From Ramlibacter sp. (lineage in GTDB: Bacteria; Pseudomonadota; Gammaproteobacteria; Burkholderiales; Burkholderiaceae_C), in assembly GCA_016713005.1 (NCBI GenBank), contig JADJPY010000012.1:310001-374000 (forward strand): a stretch of 64,000 nucleotides of DNA. The letters are read 5' to 3'. Below the pieces are notes generated by a model, which was given only the letters and a program-made list of their open reading frames with translations, was not told where the DNA came from and did no database searches. Below, one piece after another: positions 17,732 through 28,422 of this stretch; within the stretch, counting starts at the first letter, position 1; every line of letters begins with the position of its first letter. Position numbers and translations under genes: made by a program.

Positions 17732-17771
17732 CCCGGGTTGACCCTGATACGCACGTTGTTTGAGGATTCCC

Positions 17772-18368
17772 ATGAGTGACCAGCAAGTCGACACCAGCAA
17801 ACGGACGTGGCTTATCGTCTCCGGTTGCGCGGGTGCGGTCGGCGGAGTGGCAACCGCAGTTCCCTTCGTCAGTTCATTCCAGCCTTCGGAGAAGGCCAAA
17901 GCGGCCGGCGCCGCTGTGGAGGTGGACATTTCCGCCATCAAGCCCGGCGAAAAAATCACCGTGGAATGGCGCGGCAAGCCGGTCTGGATCGTGCGGCGCA
18001 CTCCCGAGCAGCTGGAATCGCTCAAAAAGACCGAGGCCCAGCTCGCCGACCCTTTGTCCGACCGCAAGGCCTACCCGACGCCGGACTACGCCAAGAACCA
18101 GTACCGCTCGATCAAGCCGGAAGTCTTCGTTGGCGTCGGCATCTGCTCGCACCTGGGCTGCTCGCCGTCCGACAAGTTCCAGCAAGGCGCCCAGCCCTCG
18201 CTGCCTGATGACTGGCAGGGCGGTTTTCTGTGCCCCTGCCATGGCTCGACCTTCGACATGGCGGGTCGCGTGTTCAAGAACAAGCCGGCGCCAGACAACC
18301 TCGAAGTGCCCCCGCACATGTACCTGTCGGAGAGCAAGCTCCTGATCGGTGAAGACAAGAAGGCCTGA
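17772..18368 (+). CDS. petA: Ubiquinol-cytochrome c reductase, Rieske iron-sulfur subunit
   Basis: The Rieske protein carries the 2Fe-2S centre that takes electrons from ubiquinol at the Qo site of cytochrome bc1. It is 198 residues. An N-terminal signal anchor (WLIVSGCAGAVGGVATAVPF) follows SKRTWL, a Lys-Arg variant of the twin-arginine motif. The cluster ligands are Cys125 and His127 (CSHLGC) and Cys154 and His157 (CPCHGS), with Cys130 and Cys156 forming the disulfide. ATG 17772 is preferred to the in-frame start at 17760 because TGAGGA lies before it. It is followed by petB and petC in one operon. Confidence 0.96.
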   Translation: MSDQQVDTSKRTWLIVSGCAGAVGGVATAVPFVSSFQPSEKAKAAGAAVEVDISAIKPGEKITVEWRGKPVWIVRRTPEQLESLKKTEAQLADPLSDRKAYPTPDYAKNQYRSIKPEVFVGVGICSHLGCSPSDKFQQGAQPSLPDDWQGGFLCPCHGSTFDMAGRVFKNKPAPDNLEVPPHMYLSESKLLIGEDKKA

Positions 18369-18379
18369 GGACGACGGAC

Positions 18380-19792
18380 ATGGCTGAATTCAAGGAAATC
18401 TCCCCCAACGCCTCTGCGGTCGCAAAGGTCACGAACTGGTTCGAGAACCGTTTCCCCACGGCATTTGACGCCTATCGCGTCCACATGTCCGAGTACTACG
18501 CGCCCAAGAACTTCAACTTCTGGTATTTCTTCGGCTCGCTGGCGATGCTGGTGCTGGTGATCCAGATCGTGACCGGCATTTTCCTGGTCATGCACTACAA
18601 GCCGGACGCGGCCAAGGCCTTCGAATCGGTCGAGTACATCATGCGCGACGTCCCCTGGGGCTGGCTGGTGCGCTACATGCATTCCACCGGCGCCTCGGCG
18701 TTCTTCGTTGTGGTCTACCTGCACATGTTCCGCGGCCTGATCTACGGCAGCTACCGCAAGCCGCGCGAGCTGGTGTGGGTGTTTGGCTGTGCGATCTTCC
18801 TGTGCCTGATGGCCGAAGCCTTCATGGGCTACCTGCTGCCCTGGGGTCAGATGTCCTATTGGGGCGCCCAGGTCATCGTGAACCTGTTCTCCGCAGTTCC
18901 GTTCATCGGCCCCGACCTGGCGCTGCTGATCCGCGGTGATTTCGTCGTGTCGGATGCCACCCTGAACCGTTTCTTCAGCTTCCACGTCATCGCAGTGCCC
19001 CTGGTGCTGCTGGGTCTGGTCGCAGCGCACATCTTCGCGTTGCACGATGTGGGTTCCAACAACCCCGACGGCGTGGAAATCAAGGGCCCGAAGGCGCCGC
19101 GCGATGCGCAAGGCCATCCGCTGGACGGCATCCCGTTCCACCCGTACTACACCGTGCACGACATCCTGGGCGTCAGCGTGTTCCTGATGGTCTTTACCGC
19201 CATCGTGTTCTTCGCTCCCGAGCTGGGCGGCTACTTCCTCGAGTACAACAACTTCATCCCCGCCGATCCGCTGCAGACGCCAGCCCACATCGCACCGGTC
19301 TGGTACTTCACGCCCTACTACTCCATGCTTCGCGCGATCACCAGCGAAATGATGTATGCCCTGATCGTGTGCGTGGTCGCCGCCGCCGCCCTGGTCGTCA
19401 CGAAGTTCCGCATGCCCAGCCTGTTCAAGGGCGCGATCCTTGGCGCCACCGTTGTCGCCATCGCCCTGATGCTGGCCATCGATGCCAAGTTCTGGGGCGT
19501 GGTCGTGATGGGCGGTGCGGTCGTGATCCTGTTCTTCCTGCCCTGGCTGGACTACAGCCCGGTCAAGTCGATCCGCTACCGCCCTGACTGGCACAAGTAC
19601 CTGTACGGCATCTTCGTGATCAATTTCCTGATCCTCGGTTACCTGGGCGTGCAGCCGCCGTCGCCCATGGGCGAACGTGTTTCCCAGATCGGGACGCTGT
19701 TCTACTTCGGATTCTTCCTGCTGATGCCCTGGTGGAGCCGCCTGGGCGAGTTCAAGCCGGTGCCGGACCGTGTGACCTTCAGCGGTCACTGA
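18380..19792 (+). CDS. petB: Ubiquinol-cytochrome c reductase, cytochrome b subunit
   Basis: Cytochrome b is the membrane core of the bc1 complex and carries hemes bL and bH. The 470 residues form a full-length cytochrome b, not the split b6/subunit IV type. Heme-ligand histidines occur in MHSTGASAFFVVVYLHMFRG and in FHVIAVPLVLLGLVAAHIF. The Qo-site motif, usually PEWY, reads PVWY here (APVWYFTPYYSML). It starts 11 bases after petA and ends 16 bases before petC. Confidence 0.97.
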   Translation: MAEFKEISPNASAVAKVTNWFENRFPTAFDAYRVHMSEYYAPKNFNFWYFFGSLAMLVLVIQIVTGIFLVMHYKPDAAKAFESVEYIMRDVPWGWLVRYMHSTGASAFFVVVYLHMFRGLIYGSYRKPRELVWVFGCAIFLCLMAEAFMGYLLPWGQMSYWGAQVIVNLFSAVPFIGPDLALLIRGDFVVSDATLNRFFSFHVIAVPLVLLGLVAAHIFALHDVGSNNPDGVEIKGPKAPRDAQGHPLDGIPFHPYYTVHDILGVSVFLMVFTAIVFFAPELGGYFLEYNNFIPADPLQTPAHIAPVWYFTPYYSMLRAITSEMMYALIVCVVAAAALVVTKFRMPSLFKGAILGATVVAIALMLAIDAKFWGVVVMGGAVVILFFLPWLDYSPVKSIRYRPDWHKYLYGIFVINFLILGYLGVQPPSPMGERVSQIGTLFYFGFFLLMPWWSRLGEFKPVPDRVTFSGH

Positions 19793-19808
19793 GCAGGAGA
19801 TACACAAC

Positions 19809-20564
19809 ATGAAAAAGCTCATCCTCACCCTGATCACCGCGCTGGGCCTGGCCGCCGGTGCCCATGCCGCCGGCGGTGGCTTGGCCTGGGACAAGGCCCC
19901 GAACAAGACCAACGACCTTGCAGCCCTGCAAAACGGCGCCAAGCTGTTCGTGAACTATTGCGTCAGCTGCCACTCGGCGGCCTTCATGCGCTACAACCGC
20001 CTGACCGACATCGGTCTGACGGAGCAGCAGATCAAGGACAACCTGCTGTTTGGCGACGTCAAGATCGGCGAGACCATGAAGTCTGCCATCGACCCGAAGC
20101 AGGCCAAGGAATGGTTTGGCGCGAATCCCCCTGATCTCACCCTCGTTGCGCGTTCGCGGTCGGGCCATGGTGGCACGGGCGCTGATTACCTGTACACCTT
20201 CCTGCGCGGTTTCTACCGGGACGACACCAAGGCCACAGGCTGGAACAATGTGGTGTTCCCCAACGTGGGCATGCCCCACGCGCTGTGGGAACTCCAGGGA
20301 AACCGTGAGCCCCAGTACCAGTCCCGCACCGAGCACGGGCATGAGGTCAAGGTGTTCACGGGCTGGAAGCAGACCTCCGCCGGAGCGATGACACCGCTGC
20401 AATACGACCAGGCGATCGGAGACCTGGTGTCCTACCTGCAATGGATGGCCGAACCCTCGCAGAACACGCGCGTGCGCATCGGCGTCTGGGTGCTTATTTT
20501 CCTGTGCTTCTTTACCGTGATCGCCTGGCGCCTGAACGCCGCTTTCTGGAAAGACATCAAGTAA
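19809..20564 (+). CDS. petC: Ubiquinol-cytochrome c reductase, cytochrome c1 subunit
   Basis: Cytochrome c1 passes electrons from the Rieske centre to soluble cytochrome c in the periplasm. The 251 residues begin with a signal peptide (KKLILTLITALGLAAGAHA). The heme c site is Cys51-Cys54-His55 (CVSCH), and a single C-terminal membrane anchor is formed by VWVLIFLCFFTVIAWRL. The Met ligand should lie in the GMPHALWELQG region. The petA-B-C order is the standard fbc operon, and a terminator-like hairpin follows. Confidence 0.96.
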   Translation: MKKLILTLITALGLAAGAHAAGGGLAWDKAPNKTNDLAALQNGAKLFVNYCVSCHSAAFMRYNRLTDIGLTEQQIKDNLLFGDVKIGETMKSAIDPKQAKEWFGANPPDLTLVARSRSGHGGTGADYLYTFLRGFYRDDTKATGWNNVVFPNVGMPHALWELQGNREPQYQSRTEHGHEVKVFTGWKQTSAGAMTPLQYDQAIGDLVSYLQWMAEPSQNTRVRIGVWVLIFLCFFTVIAWRLNAAFWKDIK

Positions 20565-20601
20565 CCCTCAATGCGTCCGGGCGTTGCCGCCCGGGCATCC
20601 T

Positions 20602-20635
20602 GGAGTGGGCGTGCTTCGCACAGCCCGCTCCTTTT
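20602..20635 (+). terminator. Rho-independent terminator after petC
   Basis: GGAGTGGGCGTG at 20602-20613 pairs with CACAGCCCGCTCC at 20619-20631, with one bulged A and one G-U pair, around a CTTCG loop, and TTTT follows. A second hairpin (CCGGGCG/CGCCCGG) lies just upstream near 20578-20595. It separates petABC from sspAB. Confidence 0.75.
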
Positions 20636-20655
20636 GACTTTTAGGAGCCCCCACC

Positions 20656-21267
20656 ATGATGGTGCTGTATTCGGGAACAACCTGCCCCTTTTCCCATCGC
20701 TGCCGTTTTGTGCTGTTTGAAAAGGGCATGGACTTCGAGATCCGCGATGTGGATCTCTACAACAAGCCCGAAGACATCGCCGTGATGAACCCCTACGGAC
20801 AGGTCCCGATCCTGGTGGAGCGCGACCTGATCCTGTATGAGTCCAACATCATCAACGAGTACATCGACGAGCGCTTCCCGCATCCGCAGCTGATGCCCGG
20901 TGACCCGGTGGACCGGGCGCGCGTGCGGCTGTTCCTGCTGAACTTCGAGAAAGAGCTGTTCGTGCATGTGGCCACCCTTGAGTCACGCGCATCCAAGTCC
21001 AACGAGAAGGCGCTGGAGAAGGCACGCTCCCATATCCGGGACCGCCTGACGCAGATGGCGCCGGTGTTCCTGAAGAACAAGTTCATCATGGGCGACAACT
21101 TCTCCATGCTGGATGTTGCGCTGGCGCCGCTGCTGTGGCGCCTGGACTACTACGGGATCGACCTGAGCAAGAACGCCGCACCGCTGCTCAAGTACGCCGA
21201 ACGGATCTTTTCACGGCCTGCCTATATCGAGGCATTGACGCCCTCCGAAAAGGTGATGCGCAAGTAA
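20656..21267 (+). CDS. sspA: Stringent starvation protein A
   Basis: SspA is an RNA-polymerase-associated protein with a glutathione-transferase fold that is important in starvation and acid response. It is 203 residues. The thioredoxin-like N-terminal domain begins with LYSGTTCPFSHRCRFVLFEKG and contains the cis-Pro segment NPYGQVPILV and the ILYESNIINEYIDERFP segment typical of SspA. An all-alpha GST C-terminal domain follows. TTAGGAG precedes the ATG. sspB follows after a family B repeat, so the pair is conserved but its spacing is enlarged. Confidence 0.93.
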   Translation: MMVLYSGTTCPFSHRCRFVLFEKGMDFEIRDVDLYNKPEDIAVMNPYGQVPILVERDLILYESNIINEYIDERFPHPQLMPGDPVDRARVRLFLLNFEKELFVHVATLESRASKSNEKALEKARSHIRDRLTQMAPVFLKNKFIMGDNFSMLDVALAPLLWRLDYYGIDLSKNAAPLLKYAERIFSRPAYIEALTPSEKVMRK

Positions 21268-21272
21268 GTATG

Positions 21273-21351
21273 GCCCCCACGCTTCCCACTGCGTGTGGTT
21301 CGCTGCCCCCCGAGGGGGCTGTTTCGCCTTGGGGCGGCCCGGCGGCGAAAC
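21273..21351 (+). repeat. Dispersed repeat family B, copy 2 (forward), sspA-sspB gap
   Basis: This is the second copy of the GC-rich element seen inverted at 8713-8795. It reads CCCCCACGCTTCCCACTGCG, TGTGGTTCGCTGCCCCCCGA, GGGGGCTG, CGCCTTGGGGCGGCCCGGCG and GCGAAAC. The CCCCCCGAGGGGG core is self-complementary. It fills most of the 109 bases between sspA and sspB. Confidence 0.75.
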
Positions 21352-21376
21352 GGCCTGTGTGTTATCCCTTCATCCC

Positions 21377-21874
21377 ATGAACGCGCTTGAATCCCCGTCC
21401 ACCCGCCCGTACCTGATCCGGGCGCTGTATGACTGGTGCACCGACAACGGTTTGACACCATACATTGCCGCATGGGTGGACGACACCGTTCAGGTCCCGC
21501 TGGAGTACGTCAAGAACAGCGAAATCGTCTTGAACATCAGCTTTGATGCGACCAGCTCGCTCAAGCTGGGCAACGAGTTCATCGAGTTCAAGGCGCGTTT
21601 CGCCGGATCGGCGCGCGAGATCATGGTCCCAGTCAGCCATGTGATCGCCATCTATGCACGCGAGAACGGGCAGGGCATGGCGTTTCCTGCGCCGGCGCAG
21701 GCCGCAGGCGACATGGGTCCACACACATCCCGTGCGGTGGAGCCTGCGCCCGTCTCGCAAGCCGCTTCGTCGGCGCCACCCAAGGTGATCCAGCTGGTGC
21801 CGCAGGATCCGCCCGATCCCGGTGCGCCCCGGCCTCCGGGGGGCGCACGGCCTTCGCTGAAGCGAATCAAATAG
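21377..21874 (+). CDS. sspB: ClpXP protease specificity-enhancing factor SspB
   Basis: SspB is the adaptor that tethers ssrA-tagged proteins to ClpXP. It is 165 residues. The substrate-binding domain spans about residues 1-105 (RPYLIRALYDWCTDNGLTPY, VLNISFDATSSLKLGNEFIE and VPVSHVIAIYARENGQGM). A long Pro/Ala-rich flexible tail follows and ends in a basic, hydrophobic-flanked segment (RPSLKRIK), the ClpX-docking tail. ATG 21377 is chosen because upstream in-frame sequence is family B repeat; no clear Shine-Dalgarno site is visible. tRNA-Thr follows 27 bases downstream. Confidence 0.92.
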   Translation: MNALESPSTRPYLIRALYDWCTDNGLTPYIAAWVDDTVQVPLEYVKNSEIVLNISFDATSSLKLGNEFIEFKARFAGSAREIMVPVSHVIAIYARENGQGMAFPAPAQAAGDMGPHTSRAVEPAPVSQAASSAPPKVIQLVPQDPPDPGAPRPPGGARPSLKRIK

Positions 21875-21901
21875 GGCCGGGCCGACCTACAATTCCGGCA
21901 G

Positions 21902-21977
21902 GCCGATTTAGCTCAGTTGGTAGAGCAACCGCCTTGTAAGCGGTAGGTCATCTGTTCGAGTCAGATAATCGGCACCA
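21902..21977 (+). tRNA. tRNA-Thr (anticodon TGT)
   Basis: The sequence folds into a full cloverleaf of 76 bases with encoded CCA. The acceptor stem is GCCGATT with AATCGGC, the anticodon stem-loop is CCGCCTTGTAAGCGG with TGT at the anticodon, and the T arm is ATCTG-TTCGAGT-CAGAT. Confidence 0.95.
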
Positions 21978-21985
21978 ATTTCCCC

Positions 21986-22000
21986 GAGGTAAATTACCTC
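21986..22000. terminator. Hairpin terminator shared by tRNA-Thr and dciA
   Basis: GAGGTAA at 21986-21992 pairs perfectly with TTACCTC at 21994-22000 around one central base, with CCC/GGG flanks that can extend the stem. TTT and TTATTTG follow on the plus strand. It starts 9 bases after the tRNA and overlaps the stop codon of the converging dciA gene. Confidence 0.6.
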
Positions 22001-22314
22001 TTTCGGGTTATTTGTACCTTCAGGCGAATTGCGTTAACCTCCCACCCCCGGCTGCACAAGTGGGCCTGCATGGCAGGCAGCAGTTGCCGCAGCTTGGCTG
22101 CGGCGGCGTTGCCTTCGACCAGTAGGCACCAGCTGGTGCCGTCTAGCGGTCCCGGCTTGACGGCGGGGCGCAGGGGTTCAGGGATCATGAAGGCGACCGC
22201 CTGGAGGCGTGTTGCCGATTCGGCGGCAAGTTCTGTCAGCCGTGCAAGCACGGGCGAGGCGTCTGCTGCCTGCATCAGGCTCAGAGGGCGAGCAGAACGG
22301 TTCGTCGTCGACAT
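21994..22314 (-). CDS. DciA/DUF721-family protein
   Basis: A 106-residue protein of the DUF721 family. Members called DciA help load the replicative helicase DnaB in bacteria that lack DnaC/DnaI-type loaders. The layout fits: an N-terminal helical part, then the compact domain with LDGTSWCLLVEGNAAAAKLR split by its conserved Trp, ending in VNAIRLKVQITRKR. The family is often found beside secA in betaproteobacteria. ATG 22314 is used; an in-frame ATG at 22332 is possible. It is divergent from the M23 peptidase with only 6 bases between start codons. Confidence 0.7.
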   Translation of the reverse strand: MSTTNRSARPLSLMQAADASPVLARLTELAAESATRLQAVAFMIPEPLRPAVKPGPLDGTSWCLLVEGNAAAAKLRQLLPAMQAHLCSRGWEVNAIRLKVQITRKR

Positions 22315-22320
22315 TGGGGA

Positions 22321-23322
22321 TTGACTGTGCATTTGATTATCACGGATGCGTGGCTGGCCAAGAGCCGTGCCGTCCATCTCAGCGGCACCAAGCTGCTCCT
22401 CGCGGGTCTCGCGCTGTCCCTCACCCTCATGGTGGTGGCCGCGAGCCTGTACCACTGGGTGTTCCTCAAGGGCGCTCGTGAAGGCTGGCCGGTCATCGGT
22501 TCGGTCGTCAAGCTCATGACCCGCGACGAGTTCGAGCAGCGTGACCGCTTCATGCGCGAGAACCTGGACGCCATGGCCCGCAAGCTGGGCGAGATGCAGG
22601 CCAAGCTGGTCCAGCTGGATTCGCTGGGCGAACGCGTATCCGGGCTGGCAGGCATCCCTGCCGCCCCCGAACTCAAGCAGACCGCCGGGCGCGGTGGCGC
22701 CGAGGTGCTGTCCCGCCCCCTGTCGATGGAGGAACTGCAATCCATGCTGGCCGACCTGGACCGCCTGGCGGACCAGCGCGTGGACCTGTTCACGGTGGTC
22801 GAGTCGCGTCTGTTTGACCAGAAGCTCGGCCGGCTCATGCTGCCCACGCAGCAGCCCGTTGCCGCGGGCGTGGTCGGATCGGCCTTTGGCTGGCGCATCG
22901 ATCCGTTCACCGGACGTTCGGCGCTGCATTCGGGGCTGGACTTTCAGGCCGAGACCGGTACCCCCATACTTGCGGCCGCCGGTGGCATCGTGGTGACCCA
23001 GGAGTTCCACCCGGCGTACGGCAACATGGTCGAGATCGACCACGGCAACGACCTCGTGACCCGCTACGCCCATGCGTCGCGGGTGCACGTCAAAAAGGGT
23101 GACCTGGTCAAGCGCGGACACAAGATCGCGGAAGTCGGCACCACGGGCCGCTCCACCGGCCCGCACCTGCACTTCGAGGTTCTGGTGCAGGGCGTGCCCC
23201 AGAACCCGCAGAAGTTCCTGATGGCCAACCGGGACGCTGCCCCGGCACTGGTGGCCCAGACGGCCCCGGTGCCGACGGCCCCCGGCCACAACGGGCCGGG
23301 CGCCCAGCCGCAGGTAAAATAG
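22321..23322 (+). CDS. M23-family peptidoglycan metallopeptidase, membrane-anchored
   Basis: A LytM/M23 endopeptidase-type envelope protein. The N-terminus has one membrane segment (LLLAGLALSLTLMVVAASLY), then a helical, probably coiled-coil region (residues about 70-160) and a C-terminal M23 domain. Zinc-binding motifs are seen as HSGLDF and HLHFE, with GWRIDPFTGR before them, so it appears catalytically competent. TTG 22321 and GTG 22327 are both possible starts; GTG would give the family-like start MHLIITDAW. It precedes secA, a common arrangement in Burkholderiales. Confidence 0.88.
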   Translation: MTVHLIITDAWLAKSRAVHLSGTKLLLAGLALSLTLMVVAASLYHWVFLKGAREGWPVIGSVVKLMTRDEFEQRDRFMRENLDAMARKLGEMQAKLVQLDSLGERVSGLAGIPAAPELKQTAGRGGAEVLSRPLSMEELQSMLADLDRLADQRVDLFTVVESRLFDQKLGRLMLPTQQPVAAGVVGSAFGWRIDPFTGRSALHSGLDFQAETGTPILAAAGGIVVTQEFHPAYGNMVEIDHGNDLVTRYAHASRVHVKKGDLVKRGHKIAEVGTTGRSTGPHLHFEVLVQGVPQNPQKFLMANRDAAPALVAQTAPVPTAPGHNGPGAQPQVK

Positions 23323-23434
23323 TGGGTTGCACGCTGTTGCAATCCCGCCGCAGCAGCCCCATTTCCATTCTCGTTACAACCAGGGATTGCGTCGCCCTGC
23401 GGATCAGACCGACCCGCAGGGCGGCTCCGTATTG

Positions 23435-26200
<2,766 letters not shown>

Positions 26201-26206
26201 AGGTTC

Positions 26207-26263
26207 GCTATAAAAAGCAGAGCGGGTCAGCAAGCATGGATGCGGCCTGCAGCCTGATTTGAT
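26207..26263 (-). repeat. Dispersed repeat family A, copy 3 (reverse), secA-argJ gap
   Basis: On the plus strand the copy reads from its 17-bp end GCTATAAAAAGCAGAGC through GGGTCAGCAAGCATGGATGC to GCCTGCAGCCTGATTTGAT. It fills the 75-base gap between the secA stop and the argJ start, followed by a GATGAGGAA ribosome-binding region. Confidence 0.8.
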
Positions 26264-26275
26264 GAGGAAAATGAC

Positions 26276-27505
26276 ATGCCGGTCAACTTGAGCGCCCCCG
26301 ATCCCTCGCGCCTGCATGCGGTGCCCGGCATCCGCATCGGTGTGGCGGAGGCGGGCATCCGCAAGGCCAACCGCAAGGACCTGGTGGTCTTCCTGCTGGA
26401 CGAGGGTTCGGCGGTGGCCGGCGTGTTCACCGCCAACCGCTTCTGCGCCGCCCCGGTGCAGGTGTGCCGTGAGCACCTGGCCGGCGGCGCCCGGGTGCGT
26501 GCCCTGGTCATCAACACCGGCAATGCCAACGCGGGCACCGGCGCAGACGGCCTGGCCCGCGCCCGCGCGACCTGCGTGGCGCTGGCATCCCGCCTGGGGG
26601 TCACGCCGCGGCAGGTGCTGCCGTTTTCCACCGGCGTGATCATGGAGCCGCTGCCGCACGAGCGCATCGAGGCCGGCCTGCCCGCAGCGCTGGCCGATGC
26701 GCAGGCCGCGCACTGGCTGCGCGCCGCCGAAGGCATCATGACCACCGACACCGTGCCCAAGGCCGCCAGCGCGCGCGCGCGCATCGGCGGCGCGGAGGTC
26801 ACCGTCACCGGCATCAGCAAGGGCGCAGGCATGATCCGCCCCAACATGGCCACCATGCTGGGCTTCATGGCCACCGACGCCCGCATCGACGCCTCGCTGC
26901 TGCCGCAGCTGGCCCGAGAGCTGGCCGACGCCTCGTTCAACCGCATCACGGTGGACGGGGACACGTCCACCAACGACTCCTTCATCGTGATGGCCAGCCA
27001 GCAGGCGGACCACGCACCGGTCACGTCGCTGGACAGCGACGACGGCCGCGCCCTCAAGGCGGCCATGCTGTCGGTGGCGCAGCAGCTGGCGCACGCCATC
27101 GTGCGCGACGGCGAGGGTGCGACCAAGTTCATCACCGTGCGCGTGGACGGTGGCCGCACCGCCGACGAATGCCGCCTGGTGGCCTATGCGATTGCGCACT
27201 CTCCCCTGGTCAAGACCGCGTTCTTTGCCAGCGACCCCAACCTGGGCCGCATCCTGGCGGCAGTGGGCTATGCGGGCATCGCCGACCTGGACCAGTCGCA
27301 GATCAGCCTGCGCCTGGACGACGTGCTGGTGGCCGTCAACGGCGGGCGCAACCCCGCCTACCGAGAAGAAGACGGCCAGCGCGTGATGAAGCAAAGCGAG
27401 ATCACCGTGCATGTGTCGCTGGGCCGCGGTGAGGCCAGCGACACCGTCTGGACCTGCGACTTCAGCCACGAGTACGTGACCATCAACGCCGACTACAGGT
27501 CCTGA
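26276..27505 (+). CDS. argJ: Glutamate N-acetyltransferase / amino-acid acetyltransferase
   Basis: ArgJ recycles the acetyl group from N-acetylornithine to glutamate in arginine synthesis, and bifunctional forms also use acetyl-CoA. It is a 409-residue precursor that cuts itself between Ala192 and Thr193 in NMATMLGF; Thr193 becomes the nucleophile of the beta chain. The helpers TTDTVPK and NTGNANAGTG are present. ATG 26276 follows GATGAGGAA. The DUF815 ATPase gene follows after 6 bases. Whether acetyl-CoA is used cannot be read from sequence. Confidence 0.95.
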   Translation: MPVNLSAPDPSRLHAVPGIRIGVAEAGIRKANRKDLVVFLLDEGSAVAGVFTANRFCAAPVQVCREHLAGGARVRALVINTGNANAGTGADGLARARATCVALASRLGVTPRQVLPFSTGVIMEPLPHERIEAGLPAALADAQAAHWLRAAEGIMTTDTVPKAASARARIGGAEVTVTGISKGAGMIRPNMATMLGFMATDARIDASLLPQLARELADASFNRITVDGDTSTNDSFIVMASQQADHAPVTSLDSDDGRALKAAMLSVAQQLAHAIVRDGEGATKFITVRVDGGRTADECRLVAYAIAHSPLVKTAFFASDPNLGRILAAVGYAGIADLDQSQISLRLDDVLVAVNGGRNPAYREEDGQRVMKQSEITVHVSLGRGEASDTVWTCDFSHEYVTINADYRS

Positions 27506-27511
27506 GCCGCG

Positions 27512-28399
27512 ATGAACGAGAAATTCGAACAGCTGCTGACGCAGGCCCACGCCCTGCTGGAGCGCATCGAGTCCATCCTGCCCCAGCCGCTGTCCGCGCC
27601 CGACTGGACCGCCGCGGTGGCCTGGCGCTACCGCAAGCGCTCATCCGGCCACGGCGCGCTGGAGCCGGTGCGGCACGTGGCCGCCATCCGGCTGGGCGAA
27701 CTGCGCGAGATCGAACCGCAGAAGGAAAAAATCCTGCGCAACACCCAGCAGTTTGTGGCCGGCCAGCCCGCCAACAACGTGCTGCTGACCGGCGCGCGCG
27801 GGACCGGCAAGTCGTCTCTCATCAAGGCCTGCCTGAACGAGTTCTCGGCCAGCGGCCTGCGGCTGATCGAGGTGGACAAGTCCGACCTGGTGGACCTGCC
27901 CGACATCGTCGAGGTGGTCGCGGGCCGCCCCGAGAAGTTCATCGTGTTTTGCGACGACCTGAGCTTCGAGGAGGGCGAATCCGGCTACAAGGCGCTCAAG
28001 TCGGTGCTGGACGGCTCGGTGGCCGCGGCCTCGGCCAACGTGCTGATCTACGCCACCAGCAACCGGCGCCACCTGCTGCCCGAGTACATGAAAGAGAACC
28101 TCAGCTACACCCACACCGACGATGGCGAAGTCCATCCCGGCGAGGTGGTGGAAGAGAAGATCTCGCTGTCGGAGCGCTTTGGCCTCTGGGCCAGCTTCTA
28201 CCCTTTCAGCCAGGACGAATACCTGGCCATCGTGGCGCAGTGGCTGACCTCGCTGGGCGTGGGCGCCGCGGCGATCGATGCGGCGCGCCCCGAGGCGCTG
28301 GTGTGGGCGCTGGAGCGCGGCTCGCGCAGCGGCCGCGTGGCCTGGCAGTTCGCCCGCGACTACGCCGGCCGGCACAACACGGCTTCGCCGGCGGCCTGA
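27512..28399 (+). CDS. DUF815-family AAA-type ATPase
   Basis: A 295-residue predicted ATP-binding protein of unknown role. Walker A GARGTGKSS is at residues 94-102, Walker B is FIVFCDDLSFEEGE, and a sensor-like segment YATSNRRHLLPEYMKEN follows. This layout, with the conserved NRRHL, marks the DUF815 family. It lies between argJ and a Nudix gene with small gaps, an order often seen in Burkholderiales, but the context does not reveal a function. Confidence 0.88.
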   Translation: MNEKFEQLLTQAHALLERIESILPQPLSAPDWTAAVAWRYRKRSSGHGALEPVRHVAAIRLGELREIEPQKEKILRNTQQFVAGQPANNVLLTGARGTGKSSLIKACLNEFSASGLRLIEVDKSDLVDLPDIVEVVAGRPEKFIVFCDDLSFEEGESGYKALKSVLDGSVAAASANVLIYATSNRRHLLPEYMKENLSYTHTDDGEVHPGEVVEEKISLSERFGLWASFYPFSQDEYLAIVAQWLTSLGVGAAAIDAARPEALVWALERGSRSGRVAWQFARDYAGRHNTASPAA

Positions 28400-28422
28400 G
28401 GCGCCGTGGCGCGCCGCAATCC

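Noticed and set aside
18086..19942. An open frame of 618 codons on the minus strand opposite petB
   Set aside because: It is antisense to cytochrome b; its composition is that of the complementary strand of a membrane-protein gene and it has no ribosome-binding site or domain.
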